Assembly (NCBI GenBank): GCA_934045075.1
Contig: OW203726.1
Location: 12,126,037 to 12,190,036, forward strand
Length of the DNA: 64,000 nucleotides
Direction: 5' to 3'
Source of the DNA: Yponomeuta sedellus
Lineage: Eukaryota; Arthropoda; Insecta; Lepidoptera; Yponomeutidae
The notes under the pieces are model-generated. The model searched no databases. It was not told where the DNA came from and was given only the letters and a program-made list of their open reading frames with translations. The position numbers were made by a program, and so were the translations under genes. Positions 24,401 through 36,400 of the stretch are shown one piece after another (position 1 is the first letter of the stretch; each line of letters begins with the position of its first letter).

Positions 24401-27400
24401 ACATTTGTACAAATAGCATTAGTCTAACATTTACATACAGGCACATACATTGCCTCTAGCCTCATACTAGGATACCCTGTGTCGTGGGAACCAGAAACAG
24501 CGACATCACAAACATGTAAACATCCAAGACCTGGGGGTTACTTTTTAGAACCCGGGACCTCTCGCACAGTAGGCAGATGCGCTACCGCTGCGCCACAGAG
24601 GTTGTCATTTGGTCGGGGTGTATTTTCATGTTTGTGATGTCCTTTATCCGCTAGAGGATAAAGATTCGAAATTCAATTTACTTTGAATTTCGAAAATTTT
24701 GTGCACTAAGTTTCAATCATCGAAACGTCATTAAATCTGTTTCCTTTTACCTCTATGTTGCAGAATTTATCATACAATCTTTTTTAATTTGTTAAAAAGT
24801 CAGATTCAGAACCTTCTTGGTTTACATTTTTTATTTGTTTTACACGCGCTGGAAGAAAATGTCTTTCATTACCCATCTTAAAAAGAGTATTTTTGACCTT
24901 CAATATCTAAGTTCAAAAGCCGTTTTTATCCACTAGAGGATAAAATAAATTGAATTTCGGAAATACACTAAGTTTATGAATTCGTTACATCATTAATAGT
25001 TATTTGTTATACAAGAGTGCAAAGTTGCTTTTTAACCGCGTGTTCAGTTTTGATGACCGAGCAAGCGAAGGATTCTAAAATTGAATGGATCTAAAATTTT
25101 GTATTCAAAATTAGAATCCTGAGCGTCAGCGAGGGAATCAAAAGAGCACGAGGTGAAAAATCTTTGCACTCGAGTGCAACACGTAACTTTTCATTCCACC
25201 TCAGCGAGGAAATGACTAAATGCAAAAAAAAAAACGTTTACAATCACAAGATAGGTACACTTTTATTTCAGTTTAGGTATTAATTACTAAATTATGACAG
25301 GTAAGTATTACAGAATAATCTTTAAATTATAACAAAATAATACTAAGGTATAATTGAGAAAATTTTAAAGTAACGTTGCTACCGTTATTTAAATTGAGTC
25401 TAATATTTTTTTAAATCACAAACTTAGTGCACACGATGTTCTAAATTCAATTTACTTTATCCTCTAGAGAATAAAAACGGCTTTTCCACTCAGATATTGA
25501 AGATTAAAAATACTCTTTCCGAGACGGTGGGATGAAAAAATCTTTTTTAAGTGTTAAAACTCAGACTCGGAACCTTCTTGGTGTACTTTTTTTAAATTTG
25601 TGTTAAGCGCGCCGTTTTATTTTACATCATATTGTTAAAACTTTTTCTTTTCATTTAGTCATTTCCTCGCTGAGGTGCCACAGTGATAAATAGCTCTCAA
25701 AAAAAATCCGTACGCTGTTTATCACATAATTCGATTTTACGGTACATTTTAAGGTTTTCACTAAAGGTCAAACAAATGAAATATTTGTGATTAGTAATAA
25801 ACTGGGACGTGAGACTCATTGCTCATACAAATCATTTTCATTTATTGAGTGCCAACGTGTATTCATCCAAGTTGGATGGATCTTTATCATAGTCTAATGA
25901 TCTTTAATCTTTTTTCTAGGTCAAGGTCACGAAATTATTTTTTATAAAAAAAGTATTTTAAATTGACACGTGGGTGTACTCTTTCATTTATAACACATTT
26001 CTTTATTCATTTATGCGATAAACAATCTACGGATTTTTTTGAGAGCTATCTATGGTGGGATGAAAAGTTACGTGTTGCTCTCGAGTGCAAAGATTTTTCA
26101 AGATGCTGTCTGTAATTAGATAGCATAATTAGGTTCTTCTAAATTTCTTAAATCTAAGCGATTTAGTTACTTTGTGTTATTTTACAAATTATACTATATT
26201 ATCTCGCGTTTAGAAAAAGGTACTAATATTTACAGCACTCGCTTACTCTCTCTAACCCAATGATATAAGTCTAGGTTTCTCCAAATTGACCTAAAGAATT
26301 GAAATTTGGAACACCAATATCTTTATTTTTGACATATCAACCTTTTCTAGCCAGTCACGACATTATAAACTTTTTTCTTTCCAATTCATCTTACTGCAAA
26401 GGTAAAGTACATTATTGGACACATAAAAGGCATACATACAGCACAAAAATTAGCACAACATTTAGCGTTGCTTAACTCTTCGGTAGTGGATACTGACTCT
26501 TCGTACCTGTAATAGCCATCCCGGTCAGATCTGGCGCTGTGCTGCCGTTCCACGCCGAGCCGGTGCGGCAGAGGCAGCGTCGACGAGCGACTTCCCCCAC
26601 CGGAACATTGCGAGCCGGGTCCTGATGACAAAGTGTTATCCTTATCCTTGTTAGCTGATATTATACATGCTAAAGTTTGTGAGTGTGTATGGATGTTTGT
26701 TACTTAATCATGCCAGACCGGCTGAACGGATCTGGATGAAATTTGGCACAGAGATAGATTACCGTCTGAAATAGCACATAGCTACATATGTTGTGGACCA
26801 ATACACGAAAAAAATTATCGCGAACGAAGTCGCGGGCGATAGCTAGTTTATTTTTAGGGTAGGTATGCAATTCTTACAGCTCAAAATGGTCTCTTATATT
26901 CATCTTTCTACTGTCAATTCTTTCGGCCTCTCTCTAATCTTTAATAACTGTCAAAGATTGCTAAGTGCCAGAAGTTTGGTTGCCTAGTTTAGAAGTAAAC
27001 TGCTTTTGGATTGCAGTTTAGTTTAAGACTGATTATTATAGTTTATAGTTGCCTTTGTGGTTGCTTCCTTTTAAATAAATAAATTCTGTACTAAAACTTT
27101 CTGTTGTGTTTTTGTACCAAGCCTCCATAATTTGTGTCCCTTTGCATAGTAAAGGCCTCCACCTGAGTAAAAAAAAATCAATACAACATGTATGGAATTG
27201 TAGAGACTTTTGATCCTTATATGCAACAGTACCAATTTTTACAAAAATCTGTGAGAAATGACATTAATTTGCTGACTATACATTCCACTTTTTTCAAAAC
27301 CGAGTTATTTCCAAGTAGTTACAATGGTACTCCCTTGATCTATGTGAATTTAACACAGGATGTGCTACAACTTTGACATTTCTAGTACGGTAGATACGTA

Positions 27401-30400
27401 GTACTTATGTACTCAAACGTATACTCTCTTTGAAGAATGGACATTTCAAAATAAATAGTTAATGGTTAGAGTGCTAAGAAGAATCTTTTAATCTTCCTAT
27501 TCTTTCAAAAATCCAGCACTGCTAATGAACCTAAAATAAGACAGAATAAGACAACGCCACAATGACTTAAACCTCCAAAGCTAGTTACTGCTTTGTAATT
27601 TATTGTAACTTACGTCTTCTTGGCGGATAAGGACTTCTTTGATTCGATGGCGGCATATTATCGTTGTATTCTGCAACAAGACTCGATGATTAATTTGTGC
27701 AGGTCCTAGTTAGATCAGCATATTTTAAAATACCAGCGCAGCGTGGCGCGTAACGTCATCTAGCGACACACTCATGAACTACACTCCTTCTGGGCTAGCC
27801 AATACACTGACTTTTCACTCTTGCAACAAGTTACCGATTACAGACGTCAGATGTAGATGATATTGTGTGAATTTTGTAATTAGACATTAGGCTTTTTTTC
27901 CGAATGAAACAGTTCCTGAATGTTCCTTAAATTTTGTGAACATTAATTGGCAAAAAGTTGTTCAATAATTAAAGTTCAATAATAACAAAATAATCACGGA
28001 TTCGTATCATGTATATTAACAAAATATAAAATTGGTAAATAAAAAAATATGAAATAAAGAATAAAGAATAAAGAACAAAAAGAATAAAAAAGGTTTATTG
28101 CCAAAAGTTACAACGATAAGCCTAAATAAATCATCAAACACAACCATATAAACTGAAATGATACATGACTGGCAATTTTACCGCATCCAGAAAGGATAGA
28201 CTGCTTCCGAGAAACTCACTGCTGCAAAGCCCGAAAACTATGGCTTTGATACATGGAAACCCAAAAAAGGGCCTAAACACAAATTGATAGGTGTAGAGAG
28301 GGCTATGGAGCGTGCTAGGGTCTAAGGCTAGAAAGTTGGTTAAAACGTTTTTCTCAACGTACTAAATGCTTTAATAAAAAGCCGAACAAAATTGGCAGAC
28401 ATTGAGGAAATTATAACAGCTTTAAAGTGAAAGTGGGTACAGTGATTAACAAGGCGGAGCGCCAATAGAATGACGAAGGCAACCTCGAAAGGGAACATGA
28501 TCAATCGGTAGACCACAAACTAGATGGTTCGATGATGTAGGCCGCGTTATCAACAAAGAGTTCATAAAATGAGCAGGACCATAAAAAGTGGCAGAAACTT
28601 GAGGAACCCTAGGTTATCGTAACAATAGGTGCCAAAAAGGATGATGGTGATGATTCCGGGTGGCCATACAATAATCAACATTGTATCTATCTATGATGTA
28701 GCAAATGGGCCGACACCTTTCCTCCTTAAATAAACTTACCCAGGTCCTCCATGCTCTGACTAAGCAGTGCCTCAAAGGTGTGCAGACTATAGCTCTCCGC
28801 GTCCATGCCCTTAGCCAACGTGTTTCGCAGGTGCATCTCATACTCCAGCAGCAGCCGTGAAGTCGGTGACCCCGGTGCGGGCGTCGACGTTGACTGCGAT
28901 GCTTGTCGTGACAGGCATGGCTTTTGCTGCAGGGATAGATTAAGTTTTACGAATCGCATTGGACGACAACAAGAAGGAAAGAAAATGTTTGGCGTACTCA
29001 TCTTCAATTCATAAGAAAGCTACCTACGCTAAGCAGTACCTAGGACGGAAGCTGTACCTTATGCAGAGGTCACCAAACAAATAATAAATGTTATATTTCA
29101 TCGTTGACTATGTACATTATCGTTTAGGCTGGAAAAAGCTAAAAGTTGCCGGACATGAACACGAGAAGTAAGGTACGGGGTACATAATTTTCATTATTAT
29201 ATTTTTGAAGCTAAACTTTTTTAGTCGCACTTTGACTGCAAACGAAACGCTCAGGTCGGTGATGCTGAGTCGGGTATACTCGGCTGCACTGGGTTAGGTT
29301 GAAGACGTTTGATCGCCTATATAAGAAAATTTGTAAATCATATACCTACGTTTTTAAGTCTATCATCTATTATGTAGTTTACGACCACACGACAGAAGTA
29401 AAATCGTATATGACTTTCTAACTTTCTAGTGTACGCGATTCAGTACACACTTTCTTTTCAACTGCTCCGCTTGGCCCGTGAAACAAAATTTTTTTTGATA
29501 ATTATTCTGGTGGGTGCTCTGTGACTCACCGAGTGCATATGTTGCCGCGGGTCGCCGCGCCGCTGGCAGGGCTCCTGATCCGAGTTCCCGTTGGAGGAGG
29601 AGGGCGTGGTGGCGTAGCACTGGTTGTCGAACATGACGTTGTCCGACGGCGGCGAGAGGTCTCGCTCCCCGCCGCCCAGCTCTAGGTACAGGCCGCGGCC
29701 TGGGTAACCGCTGGGCGCCGCGCCCACGCCAACCCCGCGGCTGTAACATTCGAAAACTTTATATTGGTTCTCTTTGAACACCACATCTGGAGAACATCCT
29801 CATTAATATCTGTATAATATCCTTTTTTATGAACAACTCGCTGACCCAGAGAAATTCGTACCGCCTAGCAGTCGAATTTTTAATAAAAAATTTTTCTCTC
29901 CGTAAGAACCATCCTCGTACTTCAAGGAATTTTCTAAAAAAAATAATTAGCAAAATCGGTTCAGCTGCTCTCGAAATCTGCTACCAACATATTCAGCGAT
30001 TCATTTTTTATATTATAGAAGATTAAGTGTTTTTCTCCTACGTATTTATGTGGTTACTTTTTTGAGTTTTGGAGAAAAGCTGCATTTTTTGCCTTTTTAA
30101 TATCTGTATAATATCCTTTTTTATGAAGAACTAAGTAATTTCCACCTACATATTTATCCGTTTTCTTATTACTCGTGAAGAAAAACGGCATTTTTAAAAG
30201 TAAGACCGGCCAACTAATTACAAAATAAAAATGGAAGGTTAGTGTCACGTCTCCAGGCAATAGTTATGATAAGCATTTGCGTGATGCAACAGTAAATTAG
30301 AAATATGTTCATAGTTAGCTAGTGAGAAAAAAGAAAAAGTCTTACAGTAAATGAAAATCCGTGGAAAATGCGGTTTCTTTTACAATTCACGTCAATGCCG

Positions 30401-33400
30401 GCAGTTGTTTTTATGTGTTACTGGTGGTGAGACATATACGCATGGTGAGCCATGTGCGTGGTGACGTTACGTGTGCAAACCGCAGTTTGGTGGGCACGTC
30501 GCGTTTCATTTTATTTAGACGCCCAGGGTCAACTGACAGAAGTGTACCGCTGTGAGCTTTGACGGCTGTTGTTGTAGACGCCGAGGTCAGTCATAATGTG
30601 TGGGGCGGTGCAGGTGTTGAGCCATGTAGACATGGCGGTGCGCGAGCAGACCGCAGTTGGGTGGGCATGGCGCGATTTAGTTCAAGCTCACCTAGCAGAA
30701 GAGTACCGCTGCGAGCTCTGCCGGCTGTTGTTGTTGACGCCGTGGTGGTGCGGGTGGTGAGCCATATGCGCGTGTCGATGTGCGTGCAGGCCGCAGTTGG
30801 GCGGGCACGGCGCGGCGGCTCCGTAGCGGCGACGGCCCATCTCCGGTGACGTTACGGGGCTCTCCGTCGACGGCATCGGCTTCAGCATCCGCTTCAGCGT
30901 GTTGGAGTCTGGAAGTTCGGTGACGCAATTAATCATACCTGTAAAGATATGTCTCGCTATGGTGTAAGAGGAAACGCGTGGCGAATAGACGGGAATAGGT
31001 GACATGTAACGCATAGTAGGTGTCAACATTACATTAGCAAGTGACTTTGCTGCCTACTACAATGTCATAAATATGTTTAATTAACTAACAATGGGACTAA
31101 GGATCCTTCTATCATGGTATGGCAACTGTTCTACTCATTGCGCTGCTAATAGTTCTACAGTCGACATTTTTTTGGCTTGCTGACTATCTGAATTCAACTC
31201 GATGCCTTTGCGATAACAACGGTACAAATCCTAAATTGTAAACGTGAATCAGCTGTTGAATGTACCCAAGCTCAACCCAATCTAAGAACTCGTTGGTTGT
31301 TGCAGTAGATGACAACGTTATGTGACTTTTGTTTACACTTATTTGCGTAGAACGATGGAAAGGCGATGTAACGAGGTGTTGTTGTCACATTGTAAACTCA
31401 AGAGAGCTCGTGAGACTCTTTGTGAAATCACATCTTATTAAAAACCTATTTAGAGGCTAAAAATTCCACCCACGCCGGGATTCGGACCCACGACCTCTGG
31501 CTATCCGTGCCACCGCTCTTCCAACTCAGCTAAAGGGCGACTCACTGGCTTCAGTGATATTTCGAACCTCTTTACAATACTCTCTGTATTACGTACAGGC
31601 AGCGATGTACGTACGTTTGTAAAGAGTATTGTAAAGAGGTTCGAAATTTCACTGACACCGGTGAGTCGCCCTAAATAGGTTTTTAAAATTTGTCCTTAGC
31701 ACGGGTTAGTGCATTAAAAAGAATAAAATCGTATCTTACCCATGTTCATGTCCTCAGTGCTCTTCGACTTGGTGCGTCTTGAGCCGGAAGTGTTGTTGTT
31801 AATAACGTTGTGATGGTGCATCGATCTCATGTCAGATTCACGGGACTGTAAAGGGAAACAGTGATAATCTCAAAATTTAAAAAACAAAATTCATCAACGG
31901 AAAATAGTATGTAACAGAACGAAGAACCCTATCAGCTAGCCATAGATTAGATACATAGGCCGAGAACGAAAATGCAGATTGCAACCGATCTGATTAAACC
32001 TTGTTAAAATGTTATGAACTGTATCGGCAGCGTTGCATAATATTTCCCACTGCAGCTTTTCGCAGACACAAAACGTGGTTATGTGTAGCATGACTTGATC
32101 ATCACGACCGTTTTGTCTCTAACATGATAATCATATTACCAAAAGTGGCTACTCGTGTGACCACCCAAGTTCTCCAAACTTTACTGACTAAAGCCGAGGA
32201 GTCAAGCACCAAATAAATTAGTTATATTAACAAAGCATGTCAATATCCGTCCGCTTCTCCCACAGCTTATTTCAATCTTTCGTCATCATAATCCAGCTGC
32301 CACCAATAACCTGCTTTATATCATGTTTTTACGTAATTTGTTGTTTTTCAAGCCGTAAAAAAACATTGCCACTTCAGCTTGCCAATATATTATGTCAATC
32401 ACCTACGCTGTGTCAAACACTACATTACTCACAGATTCATTTCCGTCCCCATAATCGATACTCTTGGGCATGTGCTGCAAATGTTCTTTGCCGGAGCGCA
32501 TAGAAGTGGCGGCTGACTTGCTCATAGAAGACGTCAGGGTGCCTCCCGCCTGAACACCTTCTGATTTCAGGTCCTGACCGTGCTGACCAGATGAACCGCC
32601 GCCTGGCTGGTCATCGCCCGTCTGAGAAATGGACCAGGTCATAAAGCCAACGTTTATAACATTTAACATAACATTTTCTTAATATTTACATACAGGCACA
32701 TAAATTGCTTCTGGCCCCACACTAGGATACCCTGCGTCGTGGTTGAGCGTCTACAAAGTATTGGCTATGTTTGACATGCGTGTATCATGAAAATGGTTAT
32801 TATAGAGCCGCATAAATCAGTTATTACAAAAGTACATTTAAAGTATCCTTTACGTAGAAATTTTCGTAATAACTGATATATGCGCCATGTTACGTTTGAA
32901 TAATAATCTATGAATATAGACATTTGTCTCGTAAAGTATAGGCATGGTTGTAATAATAATTATAATTAGTGTTTCGGACAGTCAAAATAATTTAGTTGGA
33001 AGCCTGCTAAAAGCAGTACAATTATTTACAAACAAATAACTCACATTAGAGGTGCCCACAGAAGCGGTGACGGTCTTTGGAGCAGTGGAAGTGTTAGTAG
33101 TCATCGTTGATGTCTCCTGAGACTTGGGTGGTCGGCTTGGCGGCTGTGATTCGCTCTGTCGGGCTGCAGCTGGAAGTTTTGAAAGTCAGGTAATTTTATA
33201 TATTTTAAGTACATCGAGTCTTCCGCCCAGTTAGGATGACGATTTGCGAAAAACTGCAGGCAGATGCTGGATGCAGCAACCTGAAGACAGGGCGCTATGG
33301 CGCTCATTAGGGGAGGACCATGTCCAGTAGTGGACTAGTATAGCCTGATAATGAGATAGAAGTTTCTTAGCCTCGATAACATGGCTGTCCTAGTGCAGTA

Positions 33401-36400
33401 GAAAAGGAAAGGCTCGTTTATTCATTTAATAAAAATAATAGGTAGCCAAAAACATAATGTCGGTAAATTTTGGTTTTCTAAAAATTGTTTCAATAGTCTC
33501 ATGAAATCTGTTGATTGAAATGTTGATTTTTATGAGGATAACGTTATAAACATAATTGTCTTAGATACTGTACAACAAGGTGTGATTTATTTTCAAATAA
33601 ACAATTATCTTGTCTTATCATAAAATCTCTTGTCTGCGTCGTAAGTTATTCACGGTCAAAAGTAATAAACAGTCTTCGCGATTCTCAAGGTATTCTATTG
33701 CTCCCATGATGTTATTTATAATAAAATGTTTTAAAATATTATATATTATACTGTACAGCATAAAATTTTTGCACATTTTAATATAGTTGTATGGGCTCAA
33801 CCGTTCTTGAGATAGAGGGCGGTGAACGCGCAGCGTCACCGGCCTCTATCAGTCATGTCTACTGTGTGGCTGAAGGCTGACCATTCTGTTTATCCCTACC
33901 AGGAAGTACTCACGTTTAGGTGGCGCCTGGTGGGCCGGCTGCGTAGTAGCGACGTTGTCGTATAGCGAGGTGCTCGATGTAGCTGCAGCCACTTTATCAC
34001 CCCTGGTGCCGGGCGTCGCGGCGGGTCCGCCCGCCTCCGTCTCGGTGGCTCGCGTCGTAGCGCGCGGAAGCGTAGATGATCCTATGAGATTTTAGGCTTG
34101 AAAACTGACACAAATTGCGAAACTTGCAAACTTCTTGCACAAGAAACAAAAAACGAAAAAGAAACGATTTCAATCCATGGTTCGTACTCGGCTGCTGGGA
34201 GGAAGACCTGACGATGACGCATCCGAACACTGCTAGGTGTGTTTGTTTATGCCATAAATCACCCAGGTTTGAGTTCTATTCTAAGATACAGGTTTGAATA
34301 TTTTTTATACTTTTGCGTTTGCTTATTGGATTTGTTAAATTAATACTTACGATATCGCGGGTCTTGTCTCAGTCTTGCGTATTGTTCTTGTGTCATGCAC
34401 GTGCATTGTGGCTCGCGGCCGTAAGTCAGGCTGTAAACAAATCAACTACTCGTAACATGAAACTTTTACAATATATTAGCTTACAAATATCGTGGTGGCG
34501 TCAAAAGTGTGAAGCAATACACTAGTAGTAATATGGTAAACATTGTACCAATCCAGTAAAATCTAATGAGATTATATTTTTATGATTTTGTTTAGTTTTT
34601 TTGTTGAACGTAATCATCTCTACTTCACTGATAGGATTTTACTAACAGGATCAGCAAAAGTTATCAGTTGGGATTGGCTATGCAGAGTGGTGCAACTTTC
34701 TATGCATTTAGTCTCTAAACCAGTCTTAAGCCATTTACAATTTGCAGTTACTGTTTTCGTAGCAGTTACAGTGACTACTTAGTCAGTTCATTTGATTTCC
34801 AGATCGTCCTATTCTACGTACCTCGATCGGTTGGGGCTGGCCGGCGTGGAGAGTGGTTTTCTCTTAGCCTTTGGCTTCTGTTTGCTGCCCGGCGGCTCTA
34901 ACTTCAGGCTGTAGCTCGACGAAGCCTTACGTGAGAATTTGAATGACGGTGACTAAAATAACAAACACCAAACTTTTAGAGTATAACCACACTAGTGCTG
35001 TTAAACTCAAAGATCGACTTTTGCAAGTATGTTATGGTGATCAGTGAGAATGAACCTGAAAAAAACACACGAAGTTATAAGCTCGAGCAACGTGCTGGTG
35101 ATATGTCGCCCCTCGTTGCAACTATCGATGAGACAATAGGCATGTAATTGTTTAAGGTAATAATTGTAATAAAATAATCGTTTCGAGGAATACAGTTTGC
35201 TAGCAGATTTCAATATATTTATTTTAATTAGGTCAATACAAAGCGTTATGTTGCTATCACGCAACATGCTGCACGAGCCCTAGAGTAACTGCCCCCAGTA
35301 CTTTCGACGCCAATAACTGATTTGAATTGAGTGCATTTATTCATGTCGATTTTTTTAACATATAAACATAGATTGTAGTGACATTTTTCAAAATCATATA
35401 AGACAGAAAGTGTCAGTACAAAGAAAACCATTAAAATATCGAAAAATTAAGTTTATCAAATAATAAAAAAAAAAAATTACGCACCTTATCTGTAGGCGCT
35501 TAAACCGTTAAGAGATAACTCAAAATAAACGCTTTATCAAGGCGTTACGAGCTCGTTGTGAGTTGTGACGTCACCCGATTTGTGTGGCATATTCTGTACC
35601 ACGTGACTATAATGAATTTTTGGCAGGTTATATTAATATAAGTTAGATTAGTCGTAGAGACAAATATTAGCACGATTACTTCTCTTCTACTCCAGGCTTT
35701 CTAGATATATTTTTTTTGGGCAAGATTGTGTGTGGCGCTATTTGAAACACAATAACGTCGAGGTTACAGGGGCAGTTAGATTAGATTGTATAGTTGACAG
35801 CACATCAACCTACATGCGTGTACTCTACTAAACTGCAGACTACAACAACATACTTTGCAACAACGGATTGATCTACCGTCGACTATACTAGGAAAACCCT
35901 TAAAAATAATCATCGTTTTTAGTCTTGCAACTTGCAGTTACCGATGCATGAATATTTTTATAGAAACTCGTTACTACAAAATTCCGAAGCAAAACTGAAT
36001 TGAGATTAGAATATTTTTGATCACCTTCTCTTCTCTCCAAGTTATCCTGAATTTTGACACTTAAATATTCTTTTACATTTGATTGGTTTCTTCACCCATT
36101 AAGTGTGATTAAAGGTGCCATAAGCGCTGTATAAATCATCTCTTTACGTAGATGTAAAGGTCTAAGTTTCTTTATGTAATAATCTGCAATAAACTTACGC
36201 AGCACTCGCGGAATTGTTTGGCATCGATGGGAGAAGTGAAGTTGAGCCCCCAAGTGTCATTCGTCATCGGATCTTTCCAGTACACGAAGCATTCGGAGGC
36301 TTGGCCAATGCGGGTTCCTGAGACAAAAACAAATTGTTCTTATTTGACCTCATCCTAGAGAAGGAGATCAGATATCCTTACAGAGAGCTACCATCATACC

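Noticed and set aside
26386..26500. Extension of sif exon 15 past the gtacga donor
   Set aside because: The continued frame becomes a Cys-rich hydrophobic run unlike the family, while the gtacga donor joins in phase to exon 16.
30559..30849. 96-codon plus-strand frame rich in Val/Arg/Ala
   Set aside because: Antisense to sif exon 11 and its decayed copies; composition follows from the GC-rich repeats.
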